From positions 1 to 16,327 of the forward strand of contig CAZCZU010000049.1 in NCBI GenBank assembly GCA_964503475.1: DNA of 16,327 nt. Reading direction: 5' to 3'. Positions 9,076 to 16,284 of the stretch are shown here, one piece after another. Under the pieces are notes generated by a model, which did no database searches, had not been told where the DNA came from, and saw nothing but the letters and a program-made list of their open reading frames with translations. A program made the position numbers and the translations under genes. Position 1 is the stretch's first letter; every line of letters begins with the position of its first letter. Origin of the DNA: CAZCZU01 sp964503475. Lineage in GTDB: Bacteria > Pseudomonadota > Zetaproteobacteria > Mariprofundales > Mariprofundaceae.

Positions 9076-9679
9076 ATGCGCTTACCGGATTACCCCAGCG
9101 CCCTGCAAAGAAGTTCTCGGCCAGCGGCAGGCGCTGGCGCTTCCCCTGCTCCATGTCGTGAAACACCGCATCAAGCACATCGACTCCGGCCTGATAGCCC
9201 ACGGCAATCACGGCCATCGGGATCGCCTGCTGCGGCAGAGCACAGGCATCCCGGATACTTTCCACATCGAAGCCGCCCATCTGGTGCGTGGCCAGCCCCA
9301 TGGCATGCGCCTGCAGGCTCAGGCTCAGCACCGCCGCCCCGGTGTCATATTCGGCCCAGCGGTTGGCCTCGCTGTTATGACGAAACTGCGGCCAGGCACA
9401 GGCCAGCACCAGCAGCGGCGCATGGGCGGCCCAAAGGCGATTCTTCTCGGCCAGGCAAGCGAACATCGCCTGCCATGCCGATTCATCCCTGCCCCTGTCG
9501 GCAACCACAAATCGCCAGGGCTGATCACCAAAACAGCTCGGCGCCCAGCGGGCCGCCTCGAGCATGGCAATCAGCTGTGCATGACTCACCGATTTTTCCC
9601 TGTCGAAGGCACGCGGACTCCAGCGTCCGCTGATCAGTTCGTGAATCTGCTCTGAAGTCTCGGCCTGTTTGTGTGGCAT
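9074..9679 (-). CDS. Nitroreductase family protein (FMN-dependent oxidoreductase)
   Basis: A 201-residue cytoplasmic flavoenzyme of the nitroreductase superfamily. These usually bind FMN as dimers and use NAD(P)H to reduce nitro compounds, quinones or related substrates. Visible are the N-terminal FMN phosphate-binding segment GRWSPRAFD (18-26), the APSCFGDQPW block (47-56) and the helix YDTGAAVLSLSLQAHAMGL (111-129) typical of the family. The ATG at 9679 has AGGAGAG 7-8 nt upstream; the frame extends further upstream only into the pirin gene. It starts 13 nt after the pirin stop, so the two form an operon. The true substrate cannot be read from the sequence. Confidence 0.9.
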   Translation of the reverse strand: MPHKQAETSEQIHELISGRWSPRAFDREKSVSHAQLIAMLEAARWAPSCFGDQPWRFVVADRGRDESAWQAMFACLAEKNRLWAAHAPLLVLACAWPQFRHNSEANRWAEYDTGAAVLSLSLQAHAMGLATHQMGGFDVESIRDACALPQQAIPMAVIAVGYQAGVDVLDAVFHDMEQGKRQRLPLAENFFAGRWGNPVSA

Positions 9680-9692
9680 CGTCACTCTCCTG

Positions 9693-10424
9693 TTAATCGA
9701 CAAAGGGGCCGTGCTGGTGAATCGGCTCACCATGCGGGGCGCCGAAACAACACATCAGGCGACTTGCCTCCATCGCCTCGATACGTAGGCCTCCTCTCTG
9801 CTCGACAAATGCGGCACTGCCGGCCGGAAGATGCTCTTCCTGTACCTGCAAATTGCCGCTGACGGCGTAAATCAGCCCCTGGAACCCTTCCGGCACCGTC
9901 CGTTCAAAACAGGCTCCTTTCTCCAGTTCGATATCGAGATATTCGACCCCCGTACGCAACAGCAGCGGTGAGCCTTCGCCGACGATGGTGCGCATTGTCC
10001 CGCCCTCGATCGAAGTCACCGGAAATTCGGCGGCATCGACCTGCTGGTAGGCGGGATCGAGCGTCTTCAGCTGCTTGGGCAGGTTGATCCACAGCTGAAT
10101 CCCATTGGCCCCATCCCGATCCGGCATCTCGGAGTGCACCAGGCCGCGCCCGGCCGTAAAACGCTGGGCACCGCCCCCGCGTACCACCGACCGGTTACCC
10201 AGGTTATCGGCATGCTGCATACCGCCCTCGAACAGGTAGGTAATGGCCTCGAAGCCGCGATGCGGATGATCGGGAAAACCGTTGCCCGGACCGATATCGA
10301 AATGGTCCCAGAGCACGAAAGGATCGAAGTTGCGCATACCATGGATCGGCATCAGCCGCTTCACCGTCACCCCATCTCCTTCCGGCACCGTCAATGCCGG
10401 CATACGAATCAAACCCGGCTTCAT
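9693..10424 (-). CDS. Pirin family protein
   Basis: A 243-residue bicupin. Members bind one metal in the N-terminal cupin, and some bacterial members act as quercetin 2,3-dioxygenases. The expected ligands are in place: His53 and His55 (DHPHRGFEA), His97 and Glu99 (GLVHSEMP). The segment GNRSVVRGGGAQRFTAG is the family core, and the C-terminal cupin covers about 155-240. AAGGAGGTG directly before the ATG at 10424 fixes the start; the open frame upstream crosses a terminator and is not coding. The nitroreductase gene follows 13 nt later. With both as redox-related proteins, a role in aromatic or quinone chemistry is possible but unproven. Confidence 0.93.
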   Translation of the reverse strand: MKPGLIRMPALTVPEGDGVTVKRLMPIHGMRNFDPFVLWDHFDIGPGNGFPDHPHRGFEAITYLFEGGMQHADNLGNRSVVRGGGAQRFTAGRGLVHSEMPDRDGANGIQLWINLPKQLKTLDPAYQQVDAAEFPVTSIEGGTMRTIVGEGSPLLLRTGVEYLDIELEKGACFERTVPEGFQGLIYAVSGNLQVQEEHLPAGSAAFVEQRGGLRIEAMEASRLMCCFGAPHGEPIHQHGPFVD

Positions 10425-10459
10425 GGCCACCTCCTTTGCAGGTAAAGCTACAATGAACG

Positions 10460-10484
10460 AAAAAGGCCCCGCCGAAGCGGGGCC
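10460..10484 (-). terminator. Rho-independent terminator after the YceI gene
   Basis: Minus-strand RNA: GGCCCCGC, loop UUCG, GCGGGGCC, then UUUUUC. This is a perfect 8-bp stem with the very stable UUCG tetraloop. It lies 8 nt after the YceI stop and 36 nt before the pirin start, so the pirin promoter must be in or near this short gap. Confidence 0.93.
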
Positions 10485-10491
10485 CGATCCG

Positions 10492-11082
10492 TTACTCGCG
10501 CACACCCTCGATCGACAGGTAGAGCTCGACGTTCTCTGCTGCCGCCCCGAGCATGCTTCCCTTGGCGAAGTTGTAATCGGAGAGATGCAGTGTTGTGGTA
10601 CCCTCGAAACCACGACGGAAACCGCCCCACGGGTCCGGACCTGCACCGATCTGATTGACATCGATAGCAATATTCTTGGTCACGCCATGCAGGGTCAGCT
10701 TGCCTTTCAACACGCCCTTGCCGTTGCCCTTATCTTCATAAGAAGTACTGACGAAGGTTGCCTTCGGATAGTTCGCCACATCGAAGAAGTCGGCACTGCG
10801 CAGGTGCTTGTCGCGCTTGGCGTGGTTGGTGTCGATACTGGCCGTATCGATGGTCACGTTGACCTTGTTGTTGGCCGGATTCTTCTCATCATAGGTGAAG
10901 CTGCCGTCGAAGGTGTTAAAGCCGCCCAGCTCCCAGCTATAGCCCAGATGCTTGACCTTGAACTGGATGAAGGCGTGCTGCCCCTTGATGTCGATGGCGT
11001 AGTGCTCCGCCGCCTGGGCCGGCAGGGCTGCCGCCATGGCCAGAAGCAGGCCGGCAAACACAAATTTAAGTCGCTGTTTCAT
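10492..11082 (-). CDS. YceI family periplasmic protein
   Basis: A 196-residue secreted protein. The signal peptide MKQRLKF + hydrophobic core + LPAQA is probably cleaved after residue 24. The mature part is a YceI-type lipocalin-like beta barrel (family known to bind isoprenoid or polyisoprenoid lipids), with typical segments HAFIQFKVKHLGYSW (36-50) and FNTFDGSFTYD, and LHGVTKNIAIDV further on. The ATG at 11082 has GGAGAG upstream; the frame open above it is not needed. It lies 47 nt after the cytochrome b561 gene, the same pairing as yceJ-yceI in E. coli, and ends in a strong terminator. The pairing suggests a lipid or quinone partner for the cytochrome, but no mechanism is established from this sequence. 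Confidence 0.93.
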   Translation of the reverse strand: MKQRLKFVFAGLLLAMAAALPAQAAEHYAIDIKGQHAFIQFKVKHLGYSWELGGFNTFDGSFTYDEKNPANNKVNVTIDTASIDTNHAKRDKHLRSADFFDVANYPKATFVSTSYEDKGNGKGVLKGKLTLHGVTKNIAIDVNQIGAGPDPWGGFRRGFEGTTTLHLSDYNFAKGSMLGAAAENVELYLSIEGVRE

Positions 11083-11129
11083 ATACTCTCCTCTCACGTT
11101 GATCATCAAGTATCGGAATGACACTCTTT

Positions 11130-11672
11130 TCAATCACCGACCAGCATGCGACGCAGTGTCGCATCCCGGTCGATAAAGTGGTGTTTCAGTGCCGCTGCGG
11201 CATGCAGTCCTGCCAGCAGTACCAGTGCCCAGGCGCTGTATAGATGGAATGCGCCGACCAGGTCGACCTGATGGCTCTCCAGCGTAAGCAGTGCCGGTAC
11301 CGTAAACCAGCCGAAGACCTCGAATCCCTTCCCTTCGGCCGTCGGGATCAGGTAACCGCTGACCATCACGAGCAGCATCAGCAGGTAGTGCGTACGGTAT
11401 ACGGTGATGGCGACAAGCCGCTCCCACGCGCGGCCGAGCAGTTGCGGCCTCGTATTGGCCAGTCGCCAGGCGAAGCGGACAGCCAACAGCATCAGCATCA
11501 GCATGCCGATACTCTGGTGGATGTAAGGGCCGCGCTGATACCAGGCGTCGTAATAGCCGAGACTGGTCATATAGAGGCCAAGTCCGAAGAGGCCGAAGAT
11601 AGCGATCGCCATCAGCCAGTGGATCAGGATCGCGGGCCAGCCGTAGCCCTGTTCGCTGTTGCGTAACTTCAT
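11130..11672 (-). CDS. Cytochrome b561 family membrane protein
   Basis: A 180-residue inner-membrane protein with four predicted helices (about 14-36, 50-70, 92-110 and 143-163). His18, His52, His143 and His157 lie in helices 1, 2 and 4 in the pattern that binds two b hemes in the bacterial CybB/YceJ group. It probably passes electrons between the quinone pool and an unknown partner. The ATG at 11672 has no clear Shine-Dalgarno site, so the start rests on the family-like N-terminus (MKLRNSEQGYGWPAILIHW). It is first in an operon with the YceI gene and is divergent from the LysR-type regulator. Confidence 0.93.
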   Translation of the reverse strand: MKLRNSEQGYGWPAILIHWLMAIAIFGLFGLGLYMTSLGYYDAWYQRGPYIHQSIGMLMLMLLAVRFAWRLANTRPQLLGRAWERLVAITVYRTHYLLMLLVMVSGYLIPTAEGKGFEVFGWFTVPALLTLESHQVDLVGAFHLYSAWALVLLAGLHAAAALKHHFIDRDATLRRMLVGD

Positions 11673-11697
11673 GGCGAGGGATGATGTTAGCGATAAC

Positions 11698-11747
11698 GAT
11701 TCATAAAAAGCGCATATATTCGATTGATATGATCTAATTTATGAATC
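11698..11747. promoter_or_regulatory. 10-bp inverted repeat in the cytochrome b561 / LysR gap, candidate operator
   Basis: GATTCATAAA (11698-11707) and TTTATGAATC (11738-11747) are perfect inverted copies with 30 nt of AT-rich DNA between them. They flank the only stretch that can hold promoters for both divergent genes. LysR-type regulators commonly bind such dyads in the gap next to their own gene. The right arm includes the upstream ATG of the regulator (11741), which argues for the ATG at 11759 as its true start. Binding is inferred only. Confidence 0.45.
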
Positions 11748-11758
11748 ATGATGGCGAT

Positions 11759-12655
11759 ATGACCCTGGATCAGTTACGCGTCTTCTGTGCCGTGGTCGAG
11801 CATGGCGGCTTCCGCAGTGCGGCCGATGCGCTCTATCGCAGCCAGTCGGCGATCAGTATCGCCGTGCGCAATCTCGAGGAAGAGCTGGGGCTGGCCCTGT
11901 TCGATCGCGAGGCCTACCGCCCGCAACTCACCGAGGCGGGCAAGGCACTGCACCGGCGGGCACTGACAATCCTGGAGCAAAGCGCCGATTTCAGTTCCCT
12001 GGCCGAGCATCTGGCCCGCGGTGAGGAGCCGCAGATCCGGCTGGCGGTGAGCGGCATCGTGCCGGTAGAGCCGCTGCTGCAGGCGCTCAATCGCCTGACC
12101 ATTATGGCCCCCGCCACCCACATCGCCCTGCAGATCGAAAATCTGAGCGGCACCATGGAGCGGCTGAACGACGACGATGCCGACATCGCCCTGGCCGACA
12201 GCTTCGACGACCCGACCGCCTACGAATATGTGGAGCTGACCCGGGTCTCGATGGTCGCCGTGGTGCATCCCGATGCCCCGGCAGCCGGCCGGCCATCCGA
12301 GGCAACGCTCGACGACGTCGCCAACGCCACCCTGATCATCGTGCGCGACACCAGCATCCACTCCCCACGCCTGAGCAAGGGCATCGTCGAGGGGACACCG
12401 CAGTGGACGGTGAACGACTTCATGATGAAACGCAGCATCATCCGCTCCGGCGGCGGCTGGGGCAGGCTGCCGCTGCATCTGGTCGAAACGGATATCAGGG
12501 AAGAAAAACTGGTGATGCTCGACTCATCCGACTTCCAGCCGGTCGACGTACCGATCTACATGGTGCGCAAACGCGCCCGCCCCATCGGCCCGGTGGAGAG
12601 CATGCTCTGGCAGCAACTGCAGAGCATTCAATGGCATCGACAGAGTGAAGTTTAA
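11759..12655 (+). CDS. LysR-type transcriptional regulator
   Basis: From the chosen start, 298 residues with the LysR plan: an N-terminal winged helix-turn-helix (LDQLRVFCAVVEHGGF... SQSAISIAVRNLEEELGLALFDR, about 3-62), a linker helix, and a C-terminal substrate-binding effector domain (about 90-295) with the typical SGGGWGRLPLHLV turn. The start MTLDQLRVF is the usual family N-terminus; an in-frame ATG at 11741 would add six residues. Neither has a clear Shine-Dalgarno site. It is divergent from the cytochrome b561-YceI pair, which makes that pair its most likely target; the effector is unknown. No terminator is visible between its stop and the convergent gene at 12705. Confidence 0.93.
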   Translation: MTLDQLRVFCAVVEHGGFRSAADALYRSQSAISIAVRNLEEELGLALFDREAYRPQLTEAGKALHRRALTILEQSADFSSLAEHLARGEEPQIRLAVSGIVPVEPLLQALNRLTIMAPATHIALQIENLSGTMERLNDDDADIALADSFDDPTAYEYVELTRVSMVAVVHPDAPAAGRPSEATLDDVANATLIIVRDTSIHSPRLSKGIVEGTPQWTVNDFMMKRSIIRSGGGWGRLPLHLVETDIREEKLVMLDSSDFQPVDVPIYMVRKRARPIGPVESMLWQQLQSIQWHRQSEV

Positions 12656-12704
12656 AAGCCCCTGGCACCAACCCTGTTTAATAGACATGCAATAATCACC
12701 ACAG

Positions 12705-12944
12705 CTAAGAGCGAGGCGACATCATAGACAACAGGATAAAAGCTAATGCAGCAGAACTGATAAAGGTTATGAAGGCGAACTTAACAACGACTTTCCCAAC
12801 GGGTGATATTTCATTTTTTAGCGCTGGGTCCCAAGGCATCATGCTGCCATGTCCACCATGAGATATTCCGACAATCAACATGGCAACAAATGAAATGACC
12901 ATCAATATGCTCGCAATACCTATGATCATGTCAGTCCAAAACAT
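12705..12944 (-). CDS. Small two-helix membrane protein of unknown function
   Basis: A 79-residue protein with predicted membrane helices at about 6-27 and 51-73, joined by a short loop HGGHGSMMPWDP that holds two histidines (29, 32) and two methionines. AGGGG precedes the ATG at 12944. I do not recognise the family. Whether it is real rests on the ribosome binding site, the clean two-helix pattern and the lack of any competing frame. It follows the lipoprotein gene by 65 nt on the same strand and shares its AT-rich composition. A His/Met-rich loop could bind metal, but that is a guess. Confidence 0.7.
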   Translation of the reverse strand: MFWTDMIIGIASILMVISFVAMLIVGISHGGHGSMMPWDPALKNEISPVGKVVVKFAFITFISSAALAFILLSMMSPRS

Positions 12945-13009
12945 AAAACCCCTACGATGATGGCTTGAAACAACCCTCTCAACTAGCAGCGCACAATGCC
13001 AAAGTATCT

Positions 13010-13804
13010 CTATCTTTTGGAAAGCGCAGCTGCTTCTTTTTTCGGAATGGGCTTTCCTATCACTTCAGCGACACCGCCTGACATTGCCCGCTTCAATCCC
13101 AGCGCAACGCCCTCTTTGAGTAACGCCAGGTTGTTTGCCTCCAGCTTGTTCAAGTCTCCGCCGAGTTGATACATCTTGGTCGCAACGGGAATACCCGACC
13201 AGACAACCTTTCGCTGTTCGAGGTCGATGATTCTCATGAACGCCCCCGAACCAACGATAACGCTGCCAAAACCAATTGCATTCCCGAATGCGCCTGCAGA
13301 CAACACTTCGAAAAGATATTTCACATTATGATCCATCAGCTCCTGCCTGATGGTTTCAAAGCCAGTGTATTCAGGATATTTATCCAGATACTCAACAACC
13401 GGGGTGTTGGCATGATCACCTGAGACATAAGGCTCAAAATCTTTACGCAGCTGGGAGTAGTAATATTGCTTCAGGGTATTTTGTGCCACGACATCTGTTA
13501 ATTTGACAGCATGGATCGACTCACGACTGAGTTGCTCATTCACCACAGACAGCAATTCATCATCCGGCTGCCAGATACCGCTAAAGTCCTTGGAAGAGGA
13601 GCGATTCTCTACCCACAACACCCGATAGAGCACCTCGGAGTAATAGACCGTCTTCTTTGCCATGAAATAACTGCTTGCAACCTTTGCAGACATAAACTTG
13701 CTTTTGTCATCTTGTTGCAAAACGACGGAGGTATTTGCAGGGGTAGCACACCCTTGTAGTGCAATAGCCAAAACAAAACCGACGACAACATAGACTTTCT
13801 TCAT
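13010..13804 (-). CDS. Putative lipoprotein of unknown function
   Basis: A 264-residue protein with a lipoprotein signal: MKK, a hydrophobic core, and lipobox LQGC with Cys19. The +2 residue is Ala, so outer-membrane sorting is expected. The body is mixed, with a Tyr-rich region (115-145) and a Gly-rich segment with FGNAIGFGSVIVGSGAF (173-189) followed by MRIIDLEQRKVVWSG. That last pattern resembles the strand-rich cores of other envelope lipoproteins, but I do not recognise the family. The tail GKPIPKKEAAALSKR is basic. The ATG at 13804 has GAGGGG about 10 nt upstream, inside the end of the preceding lipoprotein gene, whose stop is only 4 nt away. The two are almost certainly translated together and may act together at the outer membrane. 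Confidence 0.85.
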   Translation of the reverse strand: MKKVYVVVGFVLAIALQGCATPANTSVVLQQDDKSKFMSAKVASSYFMAKKTVYYSEVLYRVLWVENRSSSKDFSGIWQPDDELLSVVNEQLSRESIHAVKLTDVVAQNTLKQYYYSQLRKDFEPYVSGDHANTPVVEYLDKYPEYTGFETIRQELMDHNVKYLFEVLSAGAFGNAIGFGSVIVGSGAFMRIIDLEQRKVVWSGIPVATKMYQLGGDLNKLEANNLALLKEGVALGLKRAMSGGVAEVIGKPIPKKEAAALSKR

Positions 13805-13808
13805 ATCC

Positions 13809-14168
13809 CTATTTCCCCTCTGGCTTCGGCTTTTGGATAGCTTGCAGTACTCCCTGCTGATCAAAAATACAAATCAGTGCCGGCTTGAAATCGAGTTGAA
13901 TATCCGGTCCAACGTCGATCATGTTCCCATAGTTACTGTCTATGGGGATAGGAATGGCAATATGCCGAAAATCTTCCCGGTCGGAATAATACCAGTACTC
14001 CTTCCCATCGAATGATTTGACCTTTTTGGGCAATCCCAACTGGGCAACGGCATCATCTTTGCTGCTATGCCCAATGGTCAGCGACTGTTCTTCAATGCGT
14101 TCCGTACGATCAAGTGATGAGCAACTGACTAATGCCAGCACGATAAAAACCAGAAACAGTTTTTGCAT
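13809..14168 (-). CDS. Small lipoprotein resembling the SmpA/BamE fold
   Basis: A 119-residue protein with a lipoprotein signal (MQKLFLVFIVLALVSC, Cys16, +2 Ser). The mature part has the order of the SmpA/OmlA/BamE fold: SLTIGHSSKDDAVAQLGLP (helix-turn opening), then GKEYWYYSD (conserved aromatic strand), then LICIFDQQGVLQAI (final strand). It is not BamE itself, since the BamE sequence motifs are missing. GGAGG lies directly upstream of the ATG at 14168. It leads a two-lipoprotein operon. A role in outer-membrane assembly or in helping the second lipoprotein is possible by analogy; none is shown. Confidence 0.82.
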   Translation of the reverse strand: MQKLFLVFIVLALVSCSSLDRTERIEEQSLTIGHSSKDDAVAQLGLPKKVKSFDGKEYWYYSDREDFRHIAIPIPIDSNYGNMIDVGPDIQLDFKPALICIFDQQGVLQAIQKPKPEGK

Positions 14169-14208
14169 CTCCCCTCCGTCTTGGCCTGATCACTTGCCAA
14201 GCATCGCC

Positions 14209-14237
14209 TATCTACCCACGACCATGTGGCAGATCAA
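14209..14237 (-). promoter_or_regulatory. Weak candidate promoter of the lipoprotein operon
   Basis: TTGATC (14237-14232), a 17-nt spacer and TAGATA (14214-14209) match 4/6 and 3/6 of the consensus and end 40 nt before the ATG. The -35 lies in the end of the yqjG gene. Read-through from yqjG is an alternative. Confidence 0.3.
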
Positions 14238-15165
14238 GTGCCAGCTCCGGCCCTTTCGGGACGATGCGGATCGGATTGATGGAGGCGTGGCTGTAGTAGT
14301 AGTGCTGCTTGATGTGATCGAAATGCACCGTCCCGGCAATGCCGGGATACTGGTAGAGCTCGCGCAGGTAGCCCCACAGGTTCGGGTAATCGACGATGCG
14401 CTTCATGTTGCACTTGAAGTGGCCGTAGTAGACGGCATCGAAGCGGATCAGGGTGGTGAAGAGGCGCCAGTCCGCCTCGGTGATTTTTTCTCCAACCAGA
14501 TAGCGTTGGCGACCTAACCGCTCCTCCAGCCTGTCCAGCATGGCAAACAGGGCATCGTAGGCCTCTTCATAGGCTGCCTGGCTGCTGGCGAAGCCGCACT
14601 TGTAGACGCCATTGTTCACGTAGTCATATACGTCGGCATTGATGGCATCGATCTCTTCGCGCAACTCGGCCGGGTAATAATCGTCATCGTTTCCGGTCAG
14701 CGCATCGAAGGCGCTGTTGAACATGCGGATGATCTCGGAGGATTCATTGGAGACGATGGTTTCCCGCTGTTTGTCCCACAGGGTCGGCACCACGACACGA
14801 CCGGTGTAATCCGGATCGGCTTTGCAGTAAAGCTCATGCAGGTAGGAGCAGTCGTAGAGAGGTTCGCAGCTGTCGAACTCCCAGCCATTGGCCAGCATGT
14901 GCGGATGCACGACGGTCACATCGATCAGCGCCTCCAGCCCCTTGAGCTTGCGGAAGACCAGGGTGCGATGAGCCCAGGGGCAGGCGTAGGAGACGTAGAG
15001 GTGGTAGCGACCGGCTTCAGCAGCAAAACCACCTTCGCCACTCGGGCCTGCAGCACCGTCCGCCGTGATCCAGTTGCGGAACTTCGATGGCTGGCGCTTG
15101 AACTTGCCGTTTTCGGTCGGGAAGTGCGACTGATCGCGCCACTCCCCGTCAACCAGTATCCCCAT
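14212..15165 (-). CDS. yqjG: Glutathionyl-hydroquinone reductase (YqjG-type glutathione transferase)
   Basis: A 317-residue xi-class glutathione transferase that removes glutathione from glutathionyl-hydroquinones. It aligns along its whole length with E. coli YqjG: the opening MGILVDGEWRD, FRNWITADGA (29-38), and the active-site motif ACPWAHR with catalytic Cys62. It also has IVSNESSEIIRMFN, the helical C-terminal domain with NNGVYKCGFA, and NLWGYLRELYQYPGIA and FDHIKQHYY near the end. The close stays with PHGRG. GGAGGAG lies about 9-10 nt before the ATG at 15165; the frame open further upstream is inside the cytochrome gene. The start overlaps the end of that gene by 17 nt, which points to translational coupling. 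The enzyme is cytoplasmic, and its usual role is repair of quinones trapped by glutathione. Confidence 0.95.
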   Translation of the reverse strand: MGILVDGEWRDQSHFPTENGKFKRQPSKFRNWITADGAAGPSGEGGFAAEAGRYHLYVSYACPWAHRTLVFRKLKGLEALIDVTVVHPHMLANGWEFDSCEPLYDCSYLHELYCKADPDYTGRVVVPTLWDKQRETIVSNESSEIIRMFNSAFDALTGNDDDYYPAELREEIDAINADVYDYVNNGVYKCGFASSQAAYEEAYDALFAMLDRLEERLGRQRYLVGEKITEADWRLFTTLIRFDAVYYGHFKCNMKRIVDYPNLWGYLRELYQYPGIAGTVHFDHIKQHYYYSHASINPIRIVPKGPELALDLPHGRG

Positions 15166-15877
15166 GCTGCGACTCCTCCGCCGGCGACTGCGCTTCGGGC
15201 AGGCGCGCCAGCTCCTCATCGGTGAAGAACTTGTATCCGCTGATCATGCTGGAGGCAAGGCCGCGTCGCTCGACGATGTCGTGCAGGGCCAGGGCCGAGA
15301 GATGGGCACCGATGAAGGCGGCGATCAGCAGGGCCGTGATACCGTGCAGCGTCATCAGCCATTCGGGCGGCCAGCCGCCGGCTTCGGCCGCGTGGCCGGT
15401 ATGGGCATAGGCCTGCGTGGAGGCATCACCCAGCAGATACATCACGGCACCCGTGCAGACCTGCAACAGCGCCAGGGCGAAGAAGCCGGTATAGGCGATG
15501 CCGGCGAAAGGGTTGTGCGCGTAGTAGAGCGGGCACTCTCCCTTAAAGCCGCCGAGATAGTAGCGCACGGTCGCCACGGCCAGCCGGAACTGGGCCTTCG
15601 TGTGCGGCACCACATCCCGCCAGTGGCCCGACCCCTCGCCCGTCAGCAGGTAGGCGATGCGGATCAACAGCGAGGCCGCCACCATGAATCCGATGGCGGC
15701 ATGCACATCGATCAGCTGGTCCACCCGTGCATCGGGCACGTGCAACCATTCACTCAGGGCGATGACACTGCCGATCGCCAGCAACAGCAGAATGCCGATG
15801 GCATTGATCCAGTGGGTGAGGCGGACAATACCGGCCCAGACCGGTACCGCCCGATAGGTGTTGGTTGGAGCAGACAT
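15149..15877 (-). CDS. Cytochrome b561-domain protein, hydrogenase b-type subunit-like
   Basis: A 242-residue membrane protein with four main helices (about 18-40, 57-78, 126-150 and 176-200). Candidate heme ligands are His22 (LTHWINA), His59 (DVHAAIGF), His178 and His192. The C-terminal segment HDIVERRGLASSMISGYKFF strongly recalls HyaC/HupC, the quinone-reducing b cytochromes of Ni/Fe hydrogenases. No hydrogenase subunit gene is present in the window, so the electron donor is unknown. The TGA of the upstream membrane-protein gene overlaps this ATG by one base (TGATG), and its own end overlaps yqjG by 17 nt. The ribosome binding site is weak, consistent with coupled translation. The protein should connect some periplasmic or membrane donor to the quinone pool. 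Confidence 0.9.
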   Translation of the reverse strand: MSAPTNTYRAVPVWAGIVRLTHWINAIGILLLLAIGSVIALSEWLHVPDARVDQLIDVHAAIGFMVAASLLIRIAYLLTGEGSGHWRDVVPHTKAQFRLAVATVRYYLGGFKGECPLYYAHNPFAGIAYTGFFALALLQVCTGAVMYLLGDASTQAYAHTGHAAEAGGWPPEWLMTLHGITALLIAAFIGAHLSALALHDIVERRGLASSMISGYKFFTDEELARLPEAQSPAEESQHGDTG

Positions 15878-16284
15878 CAGTCGACCGTTTTCAGCTTCGC
15901 CACCCCGATACCCAGCAGCAGCATCGAGGTGATGATGGAGACGGCGCCGATGATGGTCAGCGGCCCGGCAAAACCGAAGCCGGCCCCGGCCAGATAGAGC
16001 ATGCCGGAGTGGAACAGGGCCCCGACGATCAACAGCACCGACACCGTCTTGGCGATCCAGGCATCGAGATGCAGGCGGCAGAGCAGATAGCCCAGGGCAA
16101 TATTGAGAAAGCTCTCCAGATTACCGTGGGCGTGGGCTGCCTTCAGCGTCGCGTGCTGGGCCGACTGCATCCACTGCTGCAACTGATCGGGCGGCAGCTT
16201 GAACTTGCTGGCCAGGTAGAGACCCAGCCCCAGCGTCGTAAGAAAATAGAAAAATCCGAACACCATGTTTTTCTTGCCGGTCAT
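15877..16284 (-). CDS. Four-helix membrane protein of unknown function
   Basis: A 135-residue membrane protein with four predicted helices (about 7-27, 54-72, 77-100 and 104-129). Histidines are clustered at 44, 51, 53, 72 and 92, with the motif AHAHGNLESFLN at the start of helix 2. AGGAG lies 7 nt before the ATG at 16284; an earlier start at 16308 would add eight residues without a better site. I do not recognise the family with certainty. The His pattern, the small size and the coupled cytochrome gene suggest a heme- or metal-binding helper or a small membrane enzyme. It is the first gene of the three-gene unit visible here; only 43 nt of upstream sequence is available. Confidence 0.85.
   Translation of the reverse strand: MTGKKNMVFGFFYFLTTLGLGLYLASKFKLPPDQLQQWMQSAQHATLKAAHAHGNLESFLNIALGYLLCRLHLDAWIAKTVSVLLIVGALFHSGMLYLAGAGFGFAGPLTIIGAVSIITSMLLLGIGVAKLKTVD

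Noticed and set aside
15149..15877. Part of a Ni/Fe hydrogenase operon
   Set aside because: The cytochrome resembles hydrogenase b subunits, but no large, small or maturation subunit gene is visible; the downstream neighbour is yqjG.
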